Shown: positions 16,864-26,139, numbered from the stretch's first letter. The stretch is DNA of 64,000 nucleotides from Paenibacillus_F chitinolyticus_A (GCF_045038035.1 NZ_CP173427.1:2418001-2482000), one strand, 5' to 3'. The notes: generated from the sequence alone by a model not told the origin. Translations and numbers: made by a program.

Positions 16864-17751
16864 ATGAAACCGGCTCTTTATAACGGACACGGCGGCTCCA
16901 ATTCGATGTTTTCAGGCGAACGCGTACTAATCTGGACGGGACTGGCAGGCTTGGTCCTCGCCGCTTTTATGGCGGTTTATGTGACCTTATACGGAAGCAT
17001 AGTCCTCCCGGAAGGCAATGTGGAAAGCGCCTTTTCCTTTAACGCGGCGCTGGGTGTTTTCATCTTGTCGATGGCGGCCATTCTCCCATTAGCCGCAATG
17101 GGCAGCCGCTCGCGCAAAGTATTTCGCTGGCTGCTCGCATTTACGGCAGGGGGAGCTTATCTGCTGGAGTCCGTCCAGCATCTGAGGGGAATCAATCCGC
17201 GCTTTACGCAGGCGGGCTCCGGCGTCGATCGCATTGCAAACATTACCTTCGGACTTGACTCCATGCTGCTGATTGTTCTCATCGTCTGGCTTGCCGCGGC
17301 TTTTTACAGAAAATCGGTACTTGCGGAGCGGCCGCTTGTTATTCTCGGCATCCGTTACGGGTTTCTCTCCACGATGGCGGCCGTCGTCGCGGGTATCGGC
17401 ATGATCGTGCTTCAGAGCCGTTTCACCGGAACTTCGGGCAATCTGATTGTTCTGCACGGGCTCGGGTTTCATGCGGTTCAGACGATTCCGCTGCTTGGCT
17501 GGCTGCTGGAAAAATCGGATGACGCGCAGTCCCGCAAAGTCATGCTCGTCCACGCCGGCTCACTTGGCTGGATGCTGGCAATAGCGGGCATCGGACTCCA
17601 GACGGCTTCGGGCATGTCCGTCGCCGAGCTGTCGCCATGGACGCTCACGGCAGCCGCGGGATTGCTCGTGTGGCTCCTTGTTCTGGGCGCGGCTCTACGG
17701 AAGTCGGTAACCGTAGCCTGGAGAGTCCGGCCAGGGGTGTCGAAACTTTAA
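16864..17751 (+). CDS. Conserved-type integral membrane protein, TetR-controlled
   Basis: A 295-residue protein with about eight hydrophobic segments (starting LIWTGLAGLVLAAFMAVYVTL and ending LTAAAGLLVWLLVLGAAL), short loops and few charged residues. I recognise no transporter or enzyme motif; HLRGINPRF and HGLGFHAVQ put histidines next to membrane segments. The adjacent TetR gene and shared operator make it the regulator's likely target, so it may act in export or stress response. ATG 16864 is preferred over GTG 16855 because the purine run AGGATG lies at a better distance. Confidence 0.65.
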   Translation: MKPALYNGHGGSNSMFSGERVLIWTGLAGLVLAAFMAVYVTLYGSIVLPEGNVESAFSFNAALGVFILSMAAILPLAAMGSRSRKVFRWLLAFTAGGAYLLESVQHLRGINPRFTQAGSGVDRIANITFGLDSMLLIVLIVWLAAAFYRKSVLAERPLVILGIRYGFLSTMAAVVAGIGMIVLQSRFTGTSGNLIVLHGLGFHAVQTIPLLGWLLEKSDDAQSRKVMLVHAGSLGWMLAIAGIGLQTASGMSVAELSPWTLTAAAGLLVWLLVLGAALRKSVTVAWRVRPGVSKL

Positions 17752-17807
17752 CGGCCTCACGCTTCGGCAAAGCTGCGCGGCTTACTGCCGTGCGGGGTTC
17801 CGCACTC

Positions 17808-17847
17808 AGCCGGATTTTCCTTGCAAGCGAAGGAAATCCGGCTTTTT
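17808..17847 (+). terminator. Intrinsic terminator
   Basis: Hairpin AGCCGGATTTtCCTT / AAGGaAATCCGGCT with a 7-base loop and a T-run. Confidence 0.88.
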
Positions 17848-18020
17848 GCAGCGGAATGAAGAGAGATTGAAAGTTTCAGAGAGAGGAAGCCAATTTCGGC
17901 GTTTCTAAATGGTTCGTTGTTGTTATAATAACTACATCGAACCTATCTGTTTCCCGGACGCATCGCCGGTTTTAGTGAAACAGAGCCCCGGAACCAGGGG
18001 CGGAACCAAGGAGGCTTCCC

Positions 18021-21000
18021 GTGAACATTCCTTCGCAGGCTAAAGAAACGCTTTTTACCCATTTGTACGGTCAGGCGGCGAACGGCCTGGTATTCGCATC
18101 TCCTGAAAACGGGGAGTGGCTCGGCATTAATCCCGCTTTATGCAAAATCCTCGGCTACACGGAAGCGGAACTGCTCGAGAGAACCGAAAAATTACTTCTG
18201 CATCCGGACGACGAAAGCTTTATGAGTAAACACAAACAAGTGATGGAGAAGCTGGCCGCTTTTCCCGGTGAGGCCTCCGATAGAGAGAAACGGTATTTTC
18301 ATAGAGACGGGCGCGTCATTTCGCTAAACGTCCGCACGACACTGGCACGCGATCCGGAGGCTGGACAGCCGCTGTATCTTCTTCATGAATTCACGGATAT
18401 TACGGACCGGAAAGCAGCCGCAAAAGAGCTTGAGGACAACCGCGACCTCTCCCTGCTTTTTTCCAAAAACATTCAGGATGTCATTTCATCCAGCTCTCCG
18501 AGCGGGACAATTTTATATATTTCGCCCTCTGTCGAAGGGCTGCTGGGCTATAAGCCGGAAGAAATGGTCGGCCGCAAACGCGTCGATTTCTATCATCCCG
18601 ACGATGCTTTGCAAATGAGAAACCGGGACAAGCTCTATTCGGAGAAAGAGGTTTTCTTAAGACGGGTCCGGCACAAGCAGGGGCATTATATCTGGCTTGA
18701 GACCGCCTTTCAGCTCGTGCGTGACAGCCAAGGCCGCGTCATCAAAATTTTAGCGATCGGCCGCAACGTGACGGAACGCAAAAAGTATGAAGAAACGCTG
18801 GCCGAGGCCCAGCGGGTTGCGCATATCGGTTCCTGGGAGTGGGATCTGCTTAACTCGCGGCTTTCTTTCTCGGACGAAATGCGCCGCATATTCGGTTATG
18901 CGATCCATTCCGTGGATTCCGATGCGGAGTTGTTTCTGAAGTGCATTCACCCCGACGATCTCCCGCGTGTCCGCGAAATCATCGACAAGGCGTTCGAAAG
19001 CGGGGAATCCGGTGAAATTTTCTACAAAATTTGTCTGCCGGACCAATCGGTACGCACCATTGCGGGTCAATGGGAAGTCGTGACCGACGAATTCAATAAA
19101 CCCATCCAGATTATCGGGATGGTGCAAGATATCACCGAACGGCGGCGGATGGAAGAACGGATTCTGGAAAGCGAGCAGAATTACCGGCTTATTTCGGAAT
19201 ATTCGCTTGATTTTATTTCCAGACATGCCGTGGACGAGCAGGCGACGTTCCTGTTCGTGTCCCCGATCTGCCGCAAGATGCTCGGTTACGAGCCCGAAGA
19301 AATGGTGAACACGGCGGGGCTAAGCTATATTCACCCCGACGATGTCGGCTATGTTAAAAAATATCTGCAGGAAACTCTCCACGAAGAAGGAGAGGAGAAG
19401 ATTACGTTCCGGTTCTTCCGTAAAGACGGCACGTATGTCTGGTTCGAAACGGCCAGCCGTTACACCCTGGACGACCAGGGCAGAGAACAGGAAATCGTGG
19501 CCATTTCACGCGATATTACAGAACGTAGAAACACGGATCTCCGGCTCCAGGAATACAAATCGCTGTTTGACTACAATCCGGTCGGCGTAGCTTCGCTCGA
19601 TCTTCATGGAAAGCTGCTGACGGTTAACCGGGGGCAGCAGGTTCTAACGGGTTATTCCGAAAAGGAGCTGACCGACGGTTACTTCGCATCGCTGGTTCAT
19701 GAGGCCGATTACGACAAGGCTCTCCGGCATTTCGAACTGGCAGTGCAGGGCGAACCGCAGACTTACGAAACGGGGCTCATTCATAAAGACGGACACCGCA
19801 TCGAAGCGAGCGTCATGAATGTTCCGATCGTGCTGGACGGGAACATTGTCGGGGTGTATGTCCTGACGAGCGACATAACGGACCGCAAAAAATATACGGA
19901 AGAGATCGAGAAGCTGAGCTACGAACACGCGCTGATTCTCAATTCCGTTTCCGAAGGAATCTTCGGGCTGGATCTGCAGGGGCAGGGGATGTTTATCAAT
20001 CCCGCAGGCGCATCCATGCTCGGGTTTAACCCGAAAGAGCTGACCGGGAACCGGCACCTTCAGACCGTCGAACAGGCCTGCCCGGACGGCAATCAATACC
20101 TTCCCGGCGATTCGCCGATTGAACGTGCGGTAAGAGACGGCGTTTCCGTATCGCCGAGCGAAGGAATTTTCTGGCGGAAGGACGGAACGAGCTTTCTGGC
20201 GTCCTATCAAGTTACGCCTCTGTTCGATAAGGGGGAGAGAAAAGGTGTCGTAGTCGTTTTCCGGGATGTGACGAACGAGAAAGAAATTATCCGAGCCAAG
20301 GAGTTTGCCGAACAGGCCGACCGGGCCAAGTCGGAGTTTCTGGCCATTATGTCCCACGAACTGCGCACGCCGATGAACGGCATTATCGGAATGACCGGGC
20401 TGCTCCAGGAAACGATGCTGGATGAAGAGCAGCGCAGCTATGCGGATATTATCCGGGAGAGCAGCGACGCCCTGCTGCATATTTTGAATGAAATTCTGGA
20501 TTTCTCCCGGATCGAAGCCGGCAAAATGGAATTAAACCTGGGCGCGGTCGATTTAAGGGAAACGCTGGCGGGCGTTTTGGAGCTTTTCCGGGTAAAAGCG
20601 GAGGAAAAGAACCTGAAGCTCTCGTACGATATCCCGGCCGTGGTGCCCCGGTACGTGCTGGGGGACGAGGCGCGAGTCAGACAAGTGCTGATCAATCTGA
20701 TCGGCAACGCGATCAAATTCACCGAGCAGGGCAGCGTCTCGGTAGCGGTGGAGATGACGAATTCTCCCGATCCCCAGTCGGTCCTGCTGGAATTTAAAAT
20801 CCGGGATACGGGAATAGGAATTCCTGCCGGGAAAATCCACCGGCTGTTTCAGTCGTTCTCACAGCTGCATCCCGCCATTAACCGCAAATACGGCGGTACG
20901 GGGCTCGGCTTGTCGATCAGCAAGAAGCTGGTCGAGCTGATGGGAGGCGAAATCGGCGTCGAGAGCGAAGAGAACGTCGGCTCGACCTTCTTCTTTACCC

Positions 21001-21485
21001 TGCACTCCGGTTTCGGCGGCTCAGAAGTGCCGGACACGGCTCCCGCGATCCCCCCGGCGGAAACCGCGCCCGTTCCGTCCCTTCCGGAGGCGAAGCCTGC
21101 GCCGCTGCGGGTGCTCATTGCGGACGACCATCCCATGAACCGTAAGCTGCTTCATACGTTAACCGGCAAGCTGGGTTATTCGGCGGATGTCGTAAACAAC
21201 GGAGCGGAAGCCGTGCATGCTGCAGGGGAGCGGGCGTATGATTTGATTTTCATGGACGTGCAGATGCCGGTTATGGACGGGCTCGAGGCGACCCGTCTAA
21301 TCCGTGAACAGCACGGGGAGAAGGCAATATCTCCCGTCATCATTGCCGTAACCGCTTTTGCCAGAGAAGAAGACAAGGAGCAGTGCCTGGCATCCGGGAT
21401 GAACGATTATATCAGCAAGCCGATCCTTGCCGATGAGCTCAAACGTCTGATTGCCGAGTGGACCGCTCGGATAAAAGAACGATAG
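18021..21485 (+). CDS. Soluble hybrid sensor histidine kinase with six PAS domains and a receiver
   Basis: A 1154-residue protein with no membrane segment. Six PAS/PAC units cover residues about 10-130, 145-258, 262-380, 388-505, 510-628 and 635-757; most end in a DITER/DITDR-type PAC tail. A HisKA domain follows with the phospho-acceptor H779 in MSHELRTPMNG, then an HATPase domain (NLIGNAIKFTE, DTGIGI, GTGLGLSI), a Pro-rich linker and a receiver domain with phospho-acceptor D1079 in FMDVQMPVMDG. It should sense cytosolic signals and phosphorylate its own receiver. GTG start with AAGGAGG site. No partner phosphotransferase or regulator gene is adjacent, so its output is unknown. Confidence 0.93.
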   Translation: MNIPSQAKETLFTHLYGQAANGLVFASPENGEWLGINPALCKILGYTEAELLERTEKLLLHPDDESFMSKHKQVMEKLAAFPGEASDREKRYFHRDGRVISLNVRTTLARDPEAGQPLYLLHEFTDITDRKAAAKELEDNRDLSLLFSKNIQDVISSSSPSGTILYISPSVEGLLGYKPEEMVGRKRVDFYHPDDALQMRNRDKLYSEKEVFLRRVRHKQGHYIWLETAFQLVRDSQGRVIKILAIGRNVTERKKYEETLAEAQRVAHIGSWEWDLLNSRLSFSDEMRRIFGYAIHSVDSDAELFLKCIHPDDLPRVREIIDKAFESGESGEIFYKICLPDQSVRTIAGQWEVVTDEFNKPIQIIGMVQDITERRRMEERILESEQNYRLISEYSLDFISRHAVDEQATFLFVSPICRKMLGYEPEEMVNTAGLSYIHPDDVGYVKKYLQETLHEEGEEKITFRFFRKDGTYVWFETASRYTLDDQGREQEIVAISRDITERRNTDLRLQEYKSLFDYNPVGVASLDLHGKLLTVNRGQQVLTGYSEKELTDGYFASLVHEADYDKALRHFELAVQGEPQTYETGLIHKDGHRIEASVMNVPIVLDGNIVGVYVLTSDITDRKKYTEEIEKLSYEHALILNSVSEGIFGLDLQGQGMFINPAGASMLGFNPKELTGNRHLQTVEQACPDGNQYLPGDSPIERAVRDGVSVSPSEGIFWRKDGTSFLASYQVTPLFDKGERKGVVVVFRDVTNEKEIIRAKEFAEQADRAKSEFLAIMSHELRTPMNGIIGMTGLLQETMLDEEQRSYADIIRESSDALLHILNEILDFSRIEAGKMELNLGAVDLRETLAGVLELFRVKAEEKNLKLSYDIPAVVPRYVLGDEARVRQVLINLIGNAIKFTEQGSVSVAVEMTNSPDPQSVLLEFKIRDTGIGIPAGKIHRLFQSFSQLHPAINRKYGGTGLGLSISKKLVELMGGEIGVESEENVGSTFFFTLHSGFGGSEVPDTAPAIPPAETAPVPSLPEAKPAPLRVLIADDHPMNRKLLHTLTGKLGYSADVVNNGAEAVHAAGERAYDLIFMDVQMPVMDGLEATRLIREQHGEKAISPVIIAVTAFAREEDKEQCLASGMNDYISKPILADELKRLIAEWTARIKER

Positions 21486-21493
21486 AAGCCGTG

Positions 21494-21519
21494 AAAACCC
21501 GCCGTGGAGCGGGTTTTTT
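21494..21519 (+). terminator. Terminator of the hybrid kinase gene
   Basis: Hairpin AAAACCCGC / GCGGGTTTTTT with a 6-base loop, 8 bases after the stop. Confidence 0.85.
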
Positions 21520-21674
21520 GTTTGTACAGGCCCGAATACCGGGCCTATCCGCACCGTATGCGATTTGTGAAGTCGATCCGAATGTTTTATAATAAGCTAC
21601 ATTTAAACCTACAATAGATTAGCCGCATACAATAGTTTAGGTGAATACGTCAGTATATTACTGGAGGAATCTTC

Positions 21675-22019
21675 ATGCAGTTTATTAATCAGGCGGCCGT
21701 CCAGCAAGTTCTTGATCTGCTTAAGGGCCAAGACCTGTATATTCATCTGGAAATGACGAACGGGGCTTATGCTTCTCATCTTGACCAATCCAAACATACG
21801 GCCTCGACGTTTATTCGCAATTCGAAGATCCGTTATCTGCAGGGTTCCATTGCCGGAAACGGCCCCTACCGGGTAGGGCTCAAAATGGAAGAAGGCTGGG
21901 TTTATTCCGAGGGACTTACCCATTGGGATGAAACAGAGACGGAGAGACTGATTTTGTCGGGACATGATAAGGACGGGAAGCTCGTCGTTTCGCTGCAGCT
22001 GAGCCGCGCCCCTTTTTAA
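21675..22019 (+). CDS. yojF: YojF family protein (DUF1806), bacillithiol operon partner
   Basis: A 114-residue protein beginning MQFINQAAVQQVLD, with LKGQDLYIHLEMTNGAYA and a central SKIRYLQGSIAGNGPYRVGLKMEEGWVYSEGLT-type block typical of DUF1806. In Bacillus subtilis yojF is next to yojG (bshB2), and the same order and 20-base spacing is seen here. Its role beside bacillithiol synthesis is not established. GGAGG site before the ATG. Confidence 0.85.
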   Translation: MQFINQAAVQQVLDLLKGQDLYIHLEMTNGAYASHLDQSKHTASTFIRNSKIRYLQGSIAGNGPYRVGLKMEEGWVYSEGLTHWDETETERLILSGHDKDGKLVVSLQLSRAPF

Positions 22020-22039
22020 CTTACAAAGAGAGAAGGTAG

Positions 22040-22702
22040 ATGGAGATGGAACGACACATACTGGTCGTCCTGCCGCATCCCGATGACGAAGCGTTCAGCG
22101 TATCCGGTACGCTTGCCGGCCATATACGGCAGGGAACCCCGGTGACTTACGCATGCTTGACTCTGGGAGAAATGGGACGCAATATGGGAAATCCCCTTGC
22201 GGCCAACCGCGTGACGCTGCCTGAAATCCGCAAAGCCGAGCTTGAGGAATCGTGCCGGTCAATCGGAATTCAGGACCTGCGTATGCTGGGCTTTCACGAT
22301 AAAACGATTGAATTCGAAGACCGCGAACTGCTCGTCGGCAAAATCCGCGGGCTCATCGACGAGCTGAATCCTTCGCTTGTCATTACGTTCTACCCGGGCT
22401 ACAGCGTGCATCCGGATCATGACGCAACGGGCGCGGCCGTGATTGATACGGTCCAACGAATCCCCGTGGAAGAGAGACCGGCCGTTCACTGCATCGCTTT
22501 TTCCAAAGGGTGCGAAGAGGTGCTCGGCAAAGCGGATATCGTGAGCGATGTCAGGCCGTATTTGGGGCAGAAGCTGGGCTCGATCCTTGCACACAGCTCC
22601 CAGTTCCAGCTCAACGGAAAACTGAGCGGCAAATCCGCGAACGACAAAGAAGTGCAGGAACGGTTCGGCCACGAGCGGTTATGGACGTACCGGTTTCAAT
22701 AA
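22040..22702 (+). CDS. bshB2: Bacillithiol biosynthesis N-acetylglucosaminyl-malate deacetylase
   Basis: A 220-residue LmbE/PIG-L family zinc hydrolase. The metal motif HPDDE (LPHPDDEAFSVSGT) lies at residues 12-16 and the second ligand in GYSVHPDHDATG near residue 116. It removes the acetyl group of GlcNAc-malate in bacillithiol synthesis, the main low-molecular-weight thiol of Bacillota. Context with yojF supports BshB2 rather than a generic LmbE protein. The end is marked by a hairpin terminator. Confidence 0.92.
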   Translation: MEMERHILVVLPHPDDEAFSVSGTLAGHIRQGTPVTYACLTLGEMGRNMGNPLAANRVTLPEIRKAELEESCRSIGIQDLRMLGFHDKTIEFEDRELLVGKIRGLIDELNPSLVITFYPGYSVHPDHDATGAAVIDTVQRIPVEERPAVHCIAFSKGCEEVLGKADIVSDVRPYLGQKLGSILAHSSQFQLNGKLSGKSANDKEVQERFGHERLWTYRFQ

Positions 22703-22742
22703 AAGAGTGTGCGGGGCGGAAGCCGTTACCGCACGCCGAAAG

Positions 22743-22782
22743 ACCGCCAGGGAGCAGGCGTATCGTTCCTTGGCGGTTTTTT
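22743..22782 (+). terminator. Terminator of yojF-bshB2
   Basis: Hairpin ACCGCCAgGGA / TTCCTTGGCGGT with a T-run, between convergent genes. Confidence 0.75.
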
Positions 22783-22786
22783 GCCG

Positions 22787-23275
22787 TTACTCGAGGGAGA
22801 GTGCGGCCTGAGCGTTGGCCGCGTCGTTATCCAGCAGTTCCTTCAGGTCATAAGCGGGGTACGCACCGTCCGCATACATCCGGTTGAACACTTTGGCGTG
22901 AAATTCGACCGCTCTCAACAGATGTTTCACAAAGGTTGCCCGGAGACGGGGAGTCGCGGTTTCCGTGAGGGCGCAGGCGTAGCCGCGTACGGCGGTTTTG
23001 GCAAAACCGAGAAGCTGTCCCGCTTCCAGGAAGGGCAGCTCCGGATTTTTATTCCTGAAGGAAGCAGTAACTTCGGGATAATACGCCAGAAGCTCGTTCA
23101 AATTCTGCTCCAAGGTTTGTATCGCCTCTCTGAAGAGCATTTGAAGCCCTTCGTCCGTAAGCGCCGGCAATTTTTGTTTAAAAGCGATCAATTGTCCGGT
23201 TTGAAGGCTCACAAGCTCGTGAAGCTCCAAGGTTTCGTGCCAGGCGAGATGCTTGGGGACTTTCGGCAGGCTCAT
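22787..23275 (-). CDS. CotF-like spore coat protein
   Basis: A 162-residue protein. The ATG at 23275 is chosen because the family N-terminus begins there (MSLPKVPKHLAWHETLELHELVSLQT) and a GGAG site lies about 9 bases upstream; the frame is open further back but that part is not protein-like. The chain is helical, with a HETLELHE motif near residue 13, and fits the coat F domain (PF07875), a four-helix ferritin-like fold found in spore coat proteins. It should be made in the mother cell late in sporulation. Confidence 0.8.
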   Translation of the reverse strand: MSLPKVPKHLAWHETLELHELVSLQTGQLIAFKQKLPALTDEGLQMLFREAIQTLEQNLNELLAYYPEVTASFRNKNPELPFLEAGQLLGFAKTAVRGYACALTETATPRLRATFVKHLLRAVEFHAKVFNRMYADGAYPAYDLKELLDNDAANAQAALSLE

Positions 23276-23546
23276 CTTCTCAGACTCCGTTCGTGGGATT
23301 TCTAACAGCCTATGTGAAGGGGCGGGAATTAGTAAGTTGTCAGCATCGCAAGACGGAAGTTCAAGTTGACAGAAGAGTTGACGGGGAATAGTTGTTTGGC
23401 AGCCCGCCTTACCGTACTTCTCGTTTGCCCGCACGCTTCGGTCATTTGCCAAAACGCCGGATTTGGACTACTATTAACCGTGAAGTTGTTTGGCATGCAC
23501 GTTTGTTCTTTAAGACAATGGATTATCAAACATTCTTTACTAAACA

Positions 23547-23722
23547 GGTTCCGGTTCTTTCTCTGGGGAGAGGGAACGGATTAAAAGGGAAGTTCGGTGC
23601 AATTCCGATACGGTCCCGCCACTGTAAGGGGAAAAGGGGGGGGAAGCCCCGGCCGAAGCGCATCACGTCACTGGTTAATCCGGGAAGGCGCGCATAGGGT
23701 TCCCGAGTCAGGAGACCTGCCT
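23547..23722 (+). promoter_or_regulatory. Cobalamin (B12) riboswitch aptamer
   Basis: All core elements of the class appear in order: a GGGAA segment (23588-23592), GGTGCAATTCC (23596-23606), the CCCGCCACTGTAA core (23614-23626), a variable arm, and the B12 box GAGTCAGGAGACCTGCCT (23705-23722). An intrinsic terminator follows about 100 bases later, giving a transcription-control platform. The next gene on this strand is the methyltransferase at 23973. Confidence 0.95.
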
Positions 23723-23824
23723 GTTTACCGGTAACTTCATTCCTACGCGGATAGGATGGCGTTGATGCGAATGTTCTCCCTAATCGTCCGGGTCCCGACC
23801 CGAGCGTATTCATGCGATGAACCC

Positions 23825-23856
23825 AAACATCCTGCCTCCGGCGGGATGTTTTTATT
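23825..23856 (+). terminator. Riboswitch expression-platform terminator
   Basis: Hairpin AACATCCtGCC / GGCgGGATGTT followed by a T-rich run, between the B12 aptamer and the methyltransferase gene. It is expected to form when cobalamin is bound. Confidence 0.8.
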
Positions 23857-23972
23857 TGTTTCGGATCGATTGTCTCCTCCGGCTTTACAGGTAAAATGAA
23901 GTCCGCCGCATTTTGATCGAAAGAAGTGTGAATAAGTATTAAGTATCTTCAAACCGCATGGGGAGGCAAACG

Positions 23973-24863
23973 ATGTATTACGGAGTCAAACTAAATACGA
24001 ATTACAAGACCCTCTGGCAGGAGGGGATGAAGGACTGGGACGGAAATCTTCCCGTACGGATGACCGATGACGTCAAGGAAGAAGGGTTCTGGAACGCTTT
24101 TATGAAAAAGAAAGAACAAGCCGGGGTAGATTCCTGGGTCGCCAACCTGCGCAAGGAGCTGATCGCTTTTATCGATCCCGGCGAGGATGTGCTGGAAATC
24201 GGTCCCGGCTGGGGAAACTATACGTTCGAAGCGGCCGAGAAAGCGGGGTCCCTTACTTGCGTCGACAGCTCCGAGAGCGTGCTTGCTTACCTGAAAGCCG
24301 CAGCGGAGCGGAAGGGCTGGAAACATATGAACTTCGTGCATGCCAAATGGGAAGAGCTTCCCGAGGTGGAGCGTACCGACGTGGTATTCGGCGTCAATTG
24401 TTACTACCGGATGCAGGAGATCGACCGGGCGCTGCTGCATATCAACAACACGGCGAAGCGTCTTGGAATCGCGGGGATGGTAAGCGGTCCCGAGAGACCG
24501 CACTACAAGGACATCCAGGAGCAGCTGGGCTGCCGGATCAAATTTCAGCGCAGGGATTACATCCACTTGCAGAATCTGCTTTATGAACTGGGAATCGATG
24601 CGAACTGTAAAATTGTCAATCTGCACAAAACGTATGCCTACGATACGGAGGAAGAGCTGCTGAAGGACAACCTGAGCGCGGTTTTGGACAAGGAATATGA
24701 CCGCAGGAAGGCCGTTGATCTGTTGTACGCTTATGTGCGTGAAGAAGACGGCAAGCTGATTTATCCGCACAATTTCAAAGCGGCTCTCCTTTACTGGAAG
24801 CCGGAAAAACGGCTGGAACCTGCGCACCAGCCCGCGGAAGTGAAGCGGATCGTGCAGGTTTAA
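23973..24863 (+). CDS. Class I SAM-dependent methyltransferase under B12 riboswitch control
   Basis: A 296-residue protein; ATG 23973 is chosen over ATG 23958 because GGGGAGG lies 7 bases before it. The SAM-binding motif I is VLEIGPGWGNYTFEAA near residues 75-90 with the acidic end of strand two at SLTCVDSSE; a post-motif FGVNCYYRM follows. An N-terminal extension of about 60 residues (NYKTLWQEGMKDWDGNL) may shape substrate binding. No family subtype is recognised. It is a single-gene unit with its own terminator. Riboswitch control suggests a job in cobalamin use, salvage or a B12-sparing route, but this is inference. Confidence 0.8.
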   Translation: MYYGVKLNTNYKTLWQEGMKDWDGNLPVRMTDDVKEEGFWNAFMKKKEQAGVDSWVANLRKELIAFIDPGEDVLEIGPGWGNYTFEAAEKAGSLTCVDSSESVLAYLKAAAERKGWKHMNFVHAKWEELPEVERTDVVFGVNCYYRMQEIDRALLHINNTAKRLGIAGMVSGPERPHYKDIQEQLGCRIKFQRRDYIHLQNLLYELGIDANCKIVNLHKTYAYDTEEELLKDNLSAVLDKEYDRRKAVDLLYAYVREEDGKLIYPHNFKAALLYWKPEKRLEPAHQPAEVKRIVQV

Positions 24864-24882
24864 ATCATGGCGGTTGAAAAAT

Positions 24883-24920
24883 GATCCCGGTAACGCGGTT
24901 TCGCGTGCCGGGATTTTTTT
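24883..24920 (+). terminator. Terminator of the methyltransferase gene
   Basis: Hairpin ATCCCGGtaACGCG / CGCGTgCCGGGAT with a GTTT loop and seven T. Confidence 0.9.
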
Positions 24921-25027
24921 GGCTTCACAGGCCGGACAAGGGAACAAGGGAAGAGCTTGTCATAAATTCGGACGGACTCGCATAGAGATGAAGAAGAGGA
25001 GCGGGTTTAAGGGAGAAGTCTTTTTTG

Positions 25028-25056
25028 TTGAAAAACGTAATAATTACGATTAAAAT
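25028..25056 (+). promoter_or_regulatory. Promoter with Zur-box-like operator for the permease operon
   Basis: TTGAAA (25028-25033) and TAAAAT (25051-25056) with a 17-base spacer. The spacer is occupied by ACGTAATAATTACGAT (25035-25050), which matches the Bacillus Zur box core CGTAATnATTACG exactly. Binding of zinc-loaded Zur would block RNA polymerase. Confidence 0.85.
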
Positions 25057-25087
25057 AAAGGTACTTTCTTACACAGGAGGGGAGAAC

Positions 25088-26110
25088 GTGCATTTCAGCG
25101 GAGCAAGCAGAGGGATGAGAAAAAGACACCTGATTTATATCGCAGCGGGAAGTTTCCTGGCTATACTGGCCTGGCAAGCCGTACGGACAGGGAATGCGGT
25201 GCTGCCGGACCCTTCGGTCATCCGCCTGTTCAAGACGATGTTTATCGGCATCGTGCTCGAAGCGGTTCCTTTTATTATGCTCGGTGTGCTGCTTTCCTCG
25301 TTCATGCAGGTCTACATCCCGGAGACCTGGATCCGCAAAGCGGTCCCCCGGAATCCTTTGCTCGGAATTGTGTACGCCTGTCTGCTGGGCATCCTGTTTC
25401 CGATTTGCGAGTGCGGCATGATCCCGGTCGTCAGACGGCTGATCAACAAGGGTATGCCGCTGTACATAGGCGTAGTCGTTATTCTGGCGGGTCCTATCGT
25501 CAACCCGGTCGTCTATGCGGCGACATACACGGCGTTCCGGATGAATCCCGAAATGGTGTATGCCCGGATGGGACTGGCCCTTGGAGTTAGCGCGTTTATC
25601 GGCTTGTTCGTGTACGCGTTTATTAGCAAAAATCCTCTGAAACACAGGCTGGACTCGCTGTACGCCGGGAACGGACAAGACTGCGCGCACGTGCAGGGCG
25701 GCGGCAAATTCGTTACGATGATGGGTCACGCGGGCGGGGAATTTTTCGATATGGGTAAATATCTCATTTTCGGCTCTCTCCTTACGGCCGTTATTCAGGC
25801 ATTTGTGCCGAGAAGCGATTTGTCGGCGCTGGGGGAGGGGGAGGTGCTCCCGCATCTGTTTATGATGGGATTTGCCTACATGTTGTCGCTCTGTTCCACC
25901 TCGGACGCCTTTGTCGCTTCTTCCTTTCTCCAGACGTTTTCCAAAGGTTCCCTGCTCACGTTCCTCGTTTTCGGGCCCATGCTCGATTTTAAAAGCACGC
26001 TGATGCTTCTGTCCGTCTTCAAAACGAAGTTTGTCCTGGTGCTGGCCGTTCTTATCACGGTGACCGTGTTTGCCGGTTCCGTAGTGGTCGAGCATCTTTA
26101 TTTCAAGTAA
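25088..26110 (+). CDS. UPF0718/ArsP-family permease
   Basis: A 340-residue polytopic membrane protein of the predicted permease family PF03773 (YcgR in Bacillus subtilis). GTG 25088 follows AGGAGGGGA; the frame upstream runs into the operator and is not protein-like. Hallmarks are PFIMLGVLLSSFMQ, FPICECGMIPVVRRL with its CxCG-type cysteines near residue 103, AGPIVNPVV, and LSLCSTSDAFVASSF near the C-terminus. The substrate is unknown; the Zur box and the partner gene 29 bases downstream suggest zinc or a zinc-linked role. Confidence 0.85.
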   Translation: MHFSGASRGMRKRHLIYIAAGSFLAILAWQAVRTGNAVLPDPSVIRLFKTMFIGIVLEAVPFIMLGVLLSSFMQVYIPETWIRKAVPRNPLLGIVYACLLGILFPICECGMIPVVRRLINKGMPLYIGVVVILAGPIVNPVVYAATYTAFRMNPEMVYARMGLALGVSAFIGLFVYAFISKNPLKHRLDSLYAGNGQDCAHVQGGGKFVTMMGHAGGEFFDMGKYLIFGSLLTAVIQAFVPRSDLSALGEGEVLPHLFMMGFAYMLSLCSTSDAFVASSFLQTFSKGSLLTFLVFGPMLDFKSTLMLLSVFKTKFVLVLAVLITVTVFAGSVVVEHLYFK

Positions 26111-26139
26111 CCATTTTGAATGGGGGGGAGGTGAACCGG

